Below are positions 1-6,510 of a stretch of 11,692 bases of DNA, piece by piece. The notes under the pieces are model-generated. The model saw only the letters and a list, made by a program, of their open reading frames with translations. It was not told the DNA's origin and made no database searches. The position numbers were made by a program, and so were the translations under genes. The stretch is from Alphaproteobacteria bacterium (GTDB taxonomy: Bacteria; Pseudomonadota; Alphaproteobacteria; CAAGCB01; CAG-977), in contig CAAGCY010000008.1 in NCBI GenBank assembly GCA_900768465.1, positions 1 through 11,692 on the forward strand. The letters are read 5' to 3'. Positions within the stretch are counted from its first letter, which is position 1. Every line of letters starts with the position of its first letter.

Positions 1-64
1 AGGAGCGTTCTTCCCCCTCTCCGTCATTGCGAGGAGCGTAGCGACGCGGCAATCCATTGACTCC
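1..64. repeat. 64-bp direct repeat, copy 1 (copy 2 at 148-211)
   Basis: Bases 1-64 and 148-211 match at 62 of 64 positions by eye, a period of 147 bases. The repeated unit contains the left half of the palindrome plus the flank AGGAGCGTTCTTCCCCCTCT. The duplication therefore includes flanking sequence, not only the palindrome. Confidence 0.85.
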
Positions 65-129
65 GCCTTTGCGGTAAACATCCTGCAAATGGATCACCGC
101 GTCGGGCTGAAGCCCTCCTCGTGATGACG
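22..129. repeat. Long imperfect inverted repeat (cruciform-type)
   Basis: The left arm (22-57) pairs with the right arm (90-129). The outer 15 bp pair without interruption (CGTCATTGCGAGGAG with CTCCTCGTGATGACG), using two adjacent G-U wobbles. An inner GACGCGG/CCGCGTC stem and an ATCCA/TGGAT stem follow. The right arm has its own GGGC-TGAA-GCCC side hairpin, and the loop contains CCGC-CTTT-GCGG at 63-74. Confidence 0.8.
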
Positions 130-266
130 AGAAAAACCGTCATTGTGAGGAGCGTTCTTCCCCCTCTCCGTCATTGCGAGGAGCGTAGCGACGCGGCAAT
201 TCATTAACTCCAAAAGTGTCTTAGCCCCTACCCGGATTGCTTCCGCCTATCGGCGTCGCAATGACG

Positions 267-422
267 GCTTAAAGGGTAATGCGTAAACAGCTGTCCGGTT
301 CTTGTGGATTGCCACGTCGGGCTAACGCCCTCCTCGCAATGACGATTTAAGGGGTAATGCTTAATCAGCCGTCCGGTTCTTGTGGATTGCCACGTCGGGC
401 TAACGCCCTTCTCGCAATGACT
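267..422. repeat. Two tandem 78-bp repeats
   Basis: Copies at 267-344 and 345-422 are about 90% identical. From the GTCCGGTTCTTG block (293 and 371) onward they are almost perfect. Each copy ends with a right-half palindrome unit with the side arm GGGC-TAAC-GCCC. A reading frame through both copies on the minus strand gives a repetitive peptide, which is a by-product of the repeat. Confidence 0.85.
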
Positions 423-470
423 GGACAAATGGGATATGCCCGCCTCGCAATGACGATAAATTAACTTACC

Positions 471-2660
471 TTACCTTGAAAAATGTTTGTTTTTCATCTG
501 CGCCAGAACGCTCGCAGTCTGATTCTGCCGCTGTTTTTGGCGGTTTTCTTCGCGCACCGCCTGCAAAACAACCATGGAATGAGGCTGAGCGCGATAGTTG
601 CCGTCCTTGATTTCACGCTGTTCAACGGGCAGTTTTTCAACGCCCAAATGCGCGGTGTCAAAAGCGACCTCCCAGCGTTGACCGTTCGGCGCGGGCGGCG
701 TTCTGAAATCAACTTCGCCGTTGTGCGCGTTCATGATAATCATAAAATCGTCGTCCGCAGGCTTGCCGTCCTTTTTCGCCTTTTCACCCGCCAAAACATA
801 GGACAGCGTCTTGGCAAACGGCTGCCAGTCGCCGCTTGTCATCTCTTGCCCGTCGGGACGGATGAAAGTGATGTCTTTTGTTCCTTTGTCGTCAACGGGC
901 TGTCCGTCAAAGTAATCGACGTTGCCCAAAACGGGGTGGTCGCGGCGCAGTTTCGTCATAAATCCGACCATTTCAGCGGATTTAACGTCGCGGTCGGTCA
1001 GCTTGTCCCAGTTCACCCAGCTTATTTCGTTGTCTTGGCAATACGGGTTGTTGTTGCCGTTTTGCGAACGGTTGAACTCGTCGCCCGCCAAACGCATCGG
1101 CACGCCCGAAGCCATCAGCAAAGTCGCCTGCAGATTGCGCACCATTTTATTGCGGAACTCGTCCAAGCCTTCGTCCCGATAGCCCTCGTGCCCCCAGTTG
1201 CGCCCGAAGTTTTGATTCGCGCCGTCCTGATTGTGCCACGGATTGGCTTCGTTGTGTTTCTGTTCGTACGACCACAGGTCTTTGGCGGTAAAGCCGTCGT
1301 GCGCCGTCACAAAGTTGACGGACGGCGACATTTTTTCGCCTTCGTTCCGCAAATCGTCGGACGCGGTCATACGTTGCGCCATTTTGGCGGCGAATCCCTC
1401 GTTCCCGCACCAGAAACGGCGGGTGTCGTCGCGGAAACGGTCGTTCCACTGCATCCAGTTTTTCTGGAAATTGCCGACCTGATAACCGCCGCCGCCGCAA
1501 TCCCACGGCTCGGCGATCAATTTGCATTTCGACAGGACGGGGTCGGCTTTCAACGCCTGATAGAACGGGTGATTCTTGTCAAAGTCGCGATTGGCGGGAT
1601 CGCCCTCGCGTCCGCGCCCCATGACGGTCGCCAGATCGAAACGGAAACCGTCGACGCCCATTTCCTCCGCCCAAAAACGCAAAGAATCAACCGCCAGACG
1701 GCGCGCCATCGGCTTGGTCATATCCAACGCGTTGCCGCAGCCCGTTTCCTGCCGGTATTCGGATTTGTCATTCGGGTCGTGAACAAAGTAATACGCGCTG
1801 TCGATGCCCTTCAAGCTCAACATCTGCGTATGCGCGTCGCCCTCGCCCACATGGTTGTAGACAACGTCCATGATGACTTCCTTGCCCGCCGCGTGATAGG
1901 CGTTGACCATTTTTTTAAATTCGACGGGATCGCCGTAATCGGGGTGCGGCGCGAAATAGGCGATCGGCTCGTACCCCCAATAGTTCGACAATCCTTTTTC
2001 GGCGACGGCGCGATCGGTCGCGAACGCCTGAACCGGCAACAATTCGACCGATGAAATCCCCTGTTCGTCAATGTATTTCATGACTTCGGGATTTGCCAGC
2101 CCCGCGAATTTTCCTTTGTCCGCGGCGGGAACGTCGGGGTGCTTCATCGTAAAGCCCTTGGCGTGGGTTTCATAGACAACGGTCTGATCCCACGGCACGT
2201 TCGGCTTTTCGACCGTTCCGACGGCTTTCAGCGCTTCGGGATCTTGAATAATCGCCTTGGGCGCGATTTTGCCCGTATCCGCCGTGTTTTTTGATTTTTT
2301 GTCGTTCGGATAGGACGCCAGATAGTCGTCGTTCCATTCAAATTCCCTGTCCAGCTGACGGGCGTAGGGGTCTATCAGCAGCTTGTTCGGATTAAAGCGC
2401 ATGCCGCGGTCGGGATCGTACGGTCCGTCCACGCGATAGCCGTAGCGCATTCCCGGCCTTGCATCGGGCAGATAGCCCGACCAGATGCCGTCTTCGGATC
2501 GATTCGGCAATTCGATTCGCGTTTCGTTTTCGTTTTCATCGAACAGGCAAAGCTCAACCTTTGTCGCGTTTTCGGAAAACAGTGCGAAATTAACGCCTTT
2601 GCCGTCATAAGTCGCACCCAGCTTTTCCGTACTTCCGGGAAGAATTTTGTTCTCTGCCAT
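471..2660 (-). CDS. glgX: Glycogen debranching enzyme GlgX (GH13 isoamylase type)
   Basis: This cytoplasmic enzyme hydrolyses alpha-1,6 branches of glycogen, mainly short chains left by phosphorylase. The 729 residues are slightly above the usual 650-700. An N-terminal CBM48-like domain (about 10-100) precedes the GH13 barrel. The four GH13 regions are visible: DVVYNH (265-270), GFRFDLA with the nucleophile D342, AEPWD with the acid/base E384, and TAHD with D455. A beta-sandwich C-terminal domain follows, and then a polar, Gln/Lys-rich tail (about 703-729) that looks like an unstructured extension. The start at 2660 is supported by AAAGGA about 8 nt upstream and a promoter 60 nt further up. 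No other glycogen gene is in view, and no terminator is visible after the stop, where the repeat cluster begins. The family call is secure. GlgX rather than a TreX-like isoamylase is likely but not proven. Confidence 0.95.
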   Translation of the reverse strand: MAENKILPGSTEKLGATYDGKGVNFALFSENATKVELCLFDENENETRIELPNRSEDGIWSGYLPDARPGMRYGYRVDGPYDPDRGMRFNPNKLLIDPYARQLDREFEWNDDYLASYPNDKKSKNTADTGKIAPKAIIQDPEALKAVGTVEKPNVPWDQTVVYETHAKGFTMKHPDVPAADKGKFAGLANPEVMKYIDEQGISSVELLPVQAFATDRAVAEKGLSNYWGYEPIAYFAPHPDYGDPVEFKKMVNAYHAAGKEVIMDVVYNHVGEGDAHTQMLSLKGIDSAYYFVHDPNDKSEYRQETGCGNALDMTKPMARRLAVDSLRFWAEEMGVDGFRFDLATVMGRGREGDPANRDFDKNHPFYQALKADPVLSKCKLIAEPWDCGGGGYQVGNFQKNWMQWNDRFRDDTRRFWCGNEGFAAKMAQRMTASDDLRNEGEKMSPSVNFVTAHDGFTAKDLWSYEQKHNEANPWHNQDGANQNFGRNWGHEGYRDEGLDEFRNKMVRNLQATLLMASGVPMRLAGDEFNRSQNGNNNPYCQDNEISWVNWDKLTDRDVKSAEMVGFMTKLRRDHPVLGNVDYFDGQPVDDKGTKDITFIRPDGQEMTSGDWQPFAKTLSYVLAGEKAKKDGKPADDDFMIIMNAHNGEVDFRTPPAPNGQRWEVAFDTAHLGVEKLPVEQREIKDGNYRAQPHSMVVLQAVREENRQKQRQNQTASVLAQMKNKHFSR

Positions 2661-2719
2661 AAAACAATCCTTTCAGCAAAACCGCGGGAATCGGTCGTCC
2701 TGCGAAAAACTTTGGACAT

Positions 2720-2748
2720 ATTTTAGCGAAAACAGATAAACCTTACAA
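2720..2748 (-). promoter_or_regulatory. Predicted sigma-70-type promoter of glgX
   Basis: Read on the minus strand, TTGTAA (2748-2743) and TAAAAT (2725-2720) are separated by exactly 17 bases. They lie about 60 nt upstream of the glgX ATG and downstream of the terminator of the preceding unit. This suggests that glgX is transcribed independently of the ATPase gene. Confidence 0.6.
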
Positions 2749-2777
2749 TGTTTTTTTTCACTTTTTCTTAATCAGAC

Positions 2778-2812
2778 AAAAGCCCGCCGTTTTCAAAAGG
2801 CGGGCTTTTTTT
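2778..2812 (-). terminator. Rho-independent terminator after the cation ATPase gene
   Basis: A perfect 7-bp GC stem, GCCCGCC/GGCGGGC (2782-2788 with 2799-2805), is extended by A-T pairs to 11 bp. It has a 10-base loop and is flanked by a T-tract on each strand (four T on the minus strand, seven on the plus). It starts 5 bases after the ATPase stop. The symmetry would let it act in both directions, but only the minus-strand unit is present here. Confidence 0.88.
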
Positions 2813-2816
2813 CAGT

Positions 2817-5489
2817 TTAGTTTTGACCGCGTTTTTTCCTGAACAACCGGTAGAAAAGTTTTGTTATTTCCACCAAAGCCAAAGGCAGCAGTGAAAACAG
2901 CATAACGACTTCCCACTGTTTCGCGTTCAACATGGCCAGACTGAAGAACGATTCCAGCGATGGCAGACAAACGACAGCCGCCAGAATGGCGCCGGACAAA
3001 AACATGGCCAGAAATAAAAACCAGTTGACGCGTCCCTGTCCGGAAAAAACGGATTCCGTGTTGGAACGCTGGTTCAGCGCGTGGAACAGCTGAGAAATCG
3101 CCAAAACCAGAAACGCCATTGTCATGGCAACGGGATAATTCGCGGTTTTCAGGCCGTACCAATAGGCTCCCAATGTCGCGACCGTAATAAACAAACCGTG
3201 CAGAATCACACGGATCACCAGACCGCGTTCAAACAGCGTGCCGGATTTAACAGGTTTATGACGCATGATGTTTTTACTGACCGGATCAACGCCCAAAGCC
3301 AACGCCGGCAAAGTATCCGTCGCCAAATTGATCAGCAGAATATGCACCGCCAAAATCGGCGCGTTCCAGTTGAACAGCGTCGCGATAAACAGCACCATGA
3401 TTTCGGCGATATTGCCTGCCAGCAGAAACTGAATGACTTTTTGAATATTGCGGTAAACGCGGCGTCCTTCACGGATCGCATATTCAATCGTGGTAAAGTT
3501 GTCGTCCAGCAAAATCATGTCGGAAGCGTCTTTTGCCACGTCCGTTCCCGTTTTGCCCATGGCGATCCCGATATCGGCAGCCTTTAACGCCGGAGAATCA
3601 TTTACCCCGTCGCCGGTCATTGCCGCGACTTCTTTATCGCGTTTCAGCGAATTGATAATCGCCAGTTTTTCTTTGGGCGACACACGCGCAAAAACCGTTG
3701 TCGTTTTGACGGCTTCGTCCAGTTCGGCTTCGCTCATCGCGTCAAATTCGTCCCCGGCAATCACCGTATTGCCCTCGCGGAAAATCCCCAGCTGTTTGGC
3801 AATCGCCATCGCCGTGACCTTATGATCGCCCGTAATCATGACGACGCGGATACCGGCTTCATGACAGGTTTTAATCGCCGCGATGACTTCTTTTCTGGGC
3901 GGGTCAATCATGCCGACAACGCCTAAAAACGTCATGTCGAATTCAACGTTTTCATCGTCTTCTTCCGGTATGGAATCCAACTTGCGCTTGGCAAAGCCCA
4001 GAACGCGCAACGCCTGTTCCGACAAGTTCAGACAGGTTTTCAAAATCTGTTCCCTGTCTTGTTCCGTCATTTCGCGCATGCCGTCGTCCGTCTGAATATG
4101 CGTGCACAACGGCAGCATTTCATCAACGGCGCCTTTGGTATAAGCGACAATCTCGCCGTCAATTTCGTGAACGGTCGTCATGCGTTTTCTGTCCGAATCA
4201 AACGGCTGTTCAAACTGCTGAGGATATTTATCCTCCAATTCCTCCTGTTCAACGCCGAATTTCTGCGCCAGAAAGATCAAAGCCCCCTCTGTCGGATCGC
4301 CAAGGATTTCCCCTGGCGCGTCAGGATTCAGACACGCTTTGTTGCACAAGGCGCCCGCGTAAATCAAATCGCGGTACATTTCGGAATGACGATCCAAAGC
4401 GTCTTTGACGGACAAAGCGCCATCTTTGGCGAAATCGCCGTTGACGGCAATTTGCGTCACCGTCATTTTGTTTTGGGTCAAAGTCCCTGTTTTATCCGAA
4501 CAAATCACCGTCGCGCTGCCCAGTGTTTCGACGGCGGGCAGTTTGCGAACCAAAGCGTTTTTGCGCGCCATGCGCTGTACGCCCAGAGCCATAACGATTG
4601 TCGCCGTTGCGGGTAAGCCTTCGGGAATAATGGAAATCGCCAGAGAAATCGCCGTCATCAGCAAAGGAATCAGCGGTCGTCCGTACAAAAATCCGATCCC
4701 GAAAATCAGGATACAGACAATAATTCCGACAATACTGAGCGTTTTGCCGACAGAATTCAGCTTTCGTTTCAGCGGCGTATCAAAGTCGTCTTGTTCTTCC
4801 AGCAGATCGGCGATCTGACCTACTTCGGTGCGCATGCCGGTTTCGACAACGACGCCGACGGCGTTGCCGTACATAACGATGGAAGACGTATACGCCATAT
4901 TAATTCTGTCGCCCAGCGGCACTTCCTTATCAAAAGTTTCTTCCGCGTCTTTTTCAACGGGAACGGATTCGCCGGTTAAAGAGGATTCCTGAATTTTCAG
5001 ATACGTCGAATCAATCAGGCGGATATCCGCGGGAACGATGCAGCCGTCTTCCAAAAAGACGACGTCGCCGGGCACCAATTCGGTTGACGGAACGACGCTT
5101 TCTTCGCCCTGACGCATAACGCGCGCCATCGGCGCGCTCATCCGGCGCAGAGCTTCCAGCGCATTGGCGGCTTTTTTCTCTTGTACGATACTGATCAGCG
5201 CGTTAATCGCGACAATAATCAGAATAACGGCGGCTTCCGCCCATTCGTCCAGAAAAGCCGACAAACCCGCGGCGGCAATTAAAATCAAAACCATCGTATC
5301 GGTCAGCTGTTCCCACAGCATTTTCAGCAAACCGCGCTTTTCCGTTTCGCGCAATTCGTTTTTGCCGTACTTTTTCAGTCTTAAAGAGGCCTCGGCATCG
5401 CTCAATCCTTCCTCAGAGGTATTCAATTCCTTATATACTTCTTCCAAAGATTGAGCATACCAAGGCTTGCGTATATGACTGTCTTCCAT
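2817..5489 (-). CDS. P-type Ca2+-transporting ATPase (P2A, SERCA-like)
   Basis: An ATP-driven cation pump of the inner membrane, most likely moving Ca2+ out of the cytoplasm. The 890 residues carry the full P-type set: an N-terminal cation-ATPase domain, TGES (172-175), the M4 motif PEGLP (289-293), the phosphorylation site DKTGT (D332), the nucleotide-binding KGA (452-454), TGDGVND (625-631) and a C-terminal membrane domain. SERCA-type Ca2+ ligands align by eye: E290 in M4, N693 and E696 in M5, N721/T724/D725 in M6. At the SERCA M8 glutamate there is Gln (Q800), as in PMCA pumps. The frame stays open to a TTG at 5537, but the ATG at 5489 is preferred because AGGAAAGGAG lies just upstream and family similarity starts there. 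A terminator follows and a leader of about 220 nt precedes it. The P2 class is certain; Ca2+ as the ion is inferred, and Mn2+ is possible. Confidence 0.95.
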   Translation of the reverse strand: MEDSHIRKPWYAQSLEEVYKELNTSEEGLSDAEASLRLKKYGKNELRETEKRGLLKMLWEQLTDTMVLILIAAAGLSAFLDEWAEAAVILIIVAINALISIVQEKKAANALEALRRMSAPMARVMRQGEESVVPSTELVPGDVVFLEDGCIVPADIRLIDSTYLKIQESSLTGESVPVEKDAEETFDKEVPLGDRINMAYTSSIVMYGNAVGVVVETGMRTEVGQIADLLEEQDDFDTPLKRKLNSVGKTLSIVGIIVCILIFGIGFLYGRPLIPLLMTAISLAISIIPEGLPATATIVMALGVQRMARKNALVRKLPAVETLGSATVICSDKTGTLTQNKMTVTQIAVNGDFAKDGALSVKDALDRHSEMYRDLIYAGALCNKACLNPDAPGEILGDPTEGALIFLAQKFGVEQEELEDKYPQQFEQPFDSDRKRMTTVHEIDGEIVAYTKGAVDEMLPLCTHIQTDDGMREMTEQDREQILKTCLNLSEQALRVLGFAKRKLDSIPEEDDENVEFDMTFLGVVGMIDPPRKEVIAAIKTCHEAGIRVVMITGDHKVTAMAIAKQLGIFREGNTVIAGDEFDAMSEAELDEAVKTTTVFARVSPKEKLAIINSLKRDKEVAAMTGDGVNDSPALKAADIGIAMGKTGTDVAKDASDMILLDDNFTTIEYAIREGRRVYRNIQKVIQFLLAGNIAEIMVLFIATLFNWNAPILAVHILLINLATDTLPALALGVDPVSKNIMRHKPVKSGTLFERGLVIRVILHGLFITVATLGAYWYGLKTANYPVAMTMAFLVLAISQLFHALNQRSNTESVFSGQGRVNWFLFLAMFLSGAILAAVVCLPSLESFFSLAMLNAKQWEVVMLFSLLPLALVEITKLFYRLFRKKRGQN

Positions 5490-5503
5490 AAAAAACTCCT
5501 TTC

Positions 5504-5671
5504 CTAACAGACAGAAAATAAAGAGCAGACACGACAAAACGCTTCACCTGTCGCAAAACAGGTAAAGGGAAACGTCCTTTGATTTTCAGCTGAGTTCCGC
5601 GCGAAATAAATTACGCTGCTACAATCGCTGTCATCGGTATCGCCGTCGCCGCTTGAATCGGTGTCGCCCAT
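5504..5671 (-). CDS. Possible Asp-rich leader peptide upstream of the Ca2+ ATPase
   Basis: A 55-codon ATG-to-TAG frame lies in the ATPase leader. Its stop is 14 nt before the ATPase ATG, and that gap consists of the ATPase Shine-Dalgarno plus six T, an arrangement suited to translational coupling. The N-terminus reads MGDTDSSGDGDTDDSD, with seven Asp in the first 16 residues. Residues 3-14 match the ligand positions of an EF-hand-type loop (D, D, S, G, D, D at 1, 3, 5, 6, 9, 12) but lack the hydrophobic position 8. The tail has four Cys, including CRVC (46-49). The 12-nt block GGCGAYACCGAT occurs twice, 24 nt apart, differing only at a synonymous position. Against coding: there is no good ribosome site before the ATG, and TAA lies two codons upstream, so no earlier start is available. 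I do not recognise a family. It could equally be a structured RNA leader. Confidence 0.35.
   Translation of the reverse strand: MGDTDSSGDGDTDDSDCSSVIYFARNSAENQRTFPFTCFATGEAFCRVCSLFSVC
5546..5580 (-). promoter_or_regulatory. Tandem hairpins in the ATPase leader RNA
   Basis: On the minus strand, AAAGG/CCTTT (5580-5576 with 5568-5564) is followed at once by ACCTGT/ACAGGT (5563-5558 with 5551-5546, six-base loop). The second stem competes with an alternative CGACA/TGTCG pairing (5553-5549 with 5536-5532). No T-tract follows, so this is not a simple terminator. The structure is by eye only. Confidence 0.3.
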
Positions 5672-5715
5672 ATCTTAACAGTGGTTACTTTCTTTACAAT
5701 TAAACGCTGTTCGTT

Positions 5716-5745
5716 ATTAAAACAAAAAGATATTCCTTTTGTCAA
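5716..5745 (-). promoter_or_regulatory. Predicted promoter of the ATPase leader
   Basis: A consensus TTGACA (5745-5740) is followed after 18 bases by TTTAAT (5721-5716) on the minus strand. It sits directly behind the stop of the amidotransferase-like gene and would start transcription near 5709. The transcript would then have about 220 nt of leader, including the possible leader ORF. No terminator is visible between the upstream gene and this promoter, so some read-through from the rfb operon is possible. Confidence 0.6.
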
Positions 5746-5755
5746 CAACATGTTT

Positions 5756-6508
5756 TCAAATCAATTTCATCATACGGGCGAACAATTCCCGACGCCGCGG
5801 TTCACCCGCCGCCATATCGTCCGCATTTTTCCGCGCCGCCTGTATGTCGCAGCGCAAATCATGCAGTCCGCGCGCCAGCGTCTGCGCTCCGTCTTCAAAA
5901 TGAACGCCCGATAAAATGACTTTTCCCCGACCGAACGTTTTCATTATAACGGCCGCTTTGGGTTCCGGCAGATCGTAAACGGCCAAAACTTCGCCGTCCG
6001 TACCTTCAAAAAACGGCCCCCCGTGATATAACGCCGGATACGTTTCCCCGTCACGAAAGCGAATCCGAACGACTTTTGCCGAAAAAGACGTTAAAGCATA
6101 GGGCAAAAGGCCGTACTCTTTATACAAAGTTCCGACGGCGCACCCTTCGGTCAAATTCAGTCCCGTTTGATTTTTAATACATAATTCGGGAATATCTTCT
6201 TCAAAAACAATATCGCGGCAGGCATAATACGCCCCCGCGCAAATGCCAAAATAAACGCCGCCGTTTCGCACATAACCGCGAATACGATCGTTTCCTTCGC
6301 CCGCCAGTTTACGCATATACGGCGTTCCCGCGCCGCCGCCCAGAAAGAAAGCTTTAACGTTCCGGTTTAAAACGCCGTTTTTGATTTCGGCGGCGTCCGT
6401 AAAATCGACCGATATCCCCTTTTCCCGAAAATAAGACGCCAGTTCCCCGTAAAGAGAACTGACGTCCGCGCAACCGTAATCCCGATAAATTAAGATTTTT
6501 GAACGCAT
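5756..6508 (-). CDS. Class I glutamine-amidotransferase-like protein (BPL_N type)
   Basis: A 250-residue cytoplasmic protein resembling the N-terminal domain of eukaryotic biotin-protein ligase, a class I amidotransferase-like fold. Visible are the beta-strand start KILIYRD, the glycine turn GGGAGTPY (57-64), the nucleophile elbow GICAGAY with C90, and GVHFED with H203 and E205. The putative Cys-His-Glu triad is therefore complete. There is no biotin-ligase catalytic domain, so it should not be called a biotin ligase. The substrate is unknown. The ATG at 6508 is 2 nt after the rfbB stop with no clear Shine-Dalgarno, which suggests translational coupling. A start at 6535 inside rfbB is possible, but its first nine residues do not look conserved. 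Its place as last gene of the dTDP-rhamnose operon may mean a cell-surface role or may be chance. Confidence 0.8.
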   Translation of the reverse strand: MRSKILIYRDYGCADVSSLYGELASYFREKGISVDFTDAAEIKNGVLNRNVKAFFLGGGAGTPYMRKLAGEGNDRIRGYVRNGGVYFGICAGAYYACRDIVFEEDIPELCIKNQTGLNLTEGCAVGTLYKEYGLLPYALTSFSAKVVRIRFRDGETYPALYHGGPFFEGTDGEVLAVYDLPEPKAAVIMKTFGRGKVILSGVHFEDGAQTLARGLHDLRCDIQAARKNADDMAAGEPRRRELFARMMKLI

Positions 6509-6510
6509 AT

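Larger units (their letters stand above)
1..470. repeat. Cluster of dispersed palindromic repeats, gene-free
   Basis: This 470-base stretch holds no credible gene. It is built from left-half units (starting CGTCATTGCGAGGAGCG, at 22-57, 169-204 and partly 138-154) and right-half units ending in CGCAATGACG or GTGATGACG (90-129, 234-266, 305-344, 383-421, and a short one at 438-455). Left and right halves are reverse complements, so several can fold into hairpins. Several right halves carry a small side arm, GGGC-loop-GCCC. The array begins before base 1, which suggests that the contig broke in a repeat. It abuts the 3' end of glgX, so glgX read-through RNA would carry these hairpins. Repeats of this look are common intergenic elements in many bacterial genomes; their function is unknown. 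Confidence 0.9.

Noticed and set aside
228..428. A 66-codon minus-strand frame with a repeated peptide (HCEEGVSPTWQST type)
   Set aside because: It lies entirely in the 78-bp tandem and palindromic repeats. The peptide repeat mirrors the DNA repeat, and there is no ribosome site or domain.
1..470. CRISPR array
   Set aside because: The repeats are long, diverged and palindromic, and they differ in spacing. There are no uniform spacers and no cas genes.
483..2054. A 523-codon plus-strand frame opposite glgX
   Set aside because: It is antisense to a clear GH13 gene with all catalytic motifs. The long open frame follows from the GC-rich third codon positions, and its product has no recognisable domain.
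5490..5537. A 16-residue N-terminal extension of the ATPase from a TTG at 5537
   Set aside because: It would read through the strong ribosome site AGGAAAGGAG used by the ATG at 5489, and similarity to the family starts at the ATG.
5490..5715. A known Mn2+ (yybP-ykoY) or Mg2+ riboswitch in the ATPase leader
   Set aside because: The setting suits one, but I could not find the conserved sequence blocks of either class. It needs a covariance-model search.
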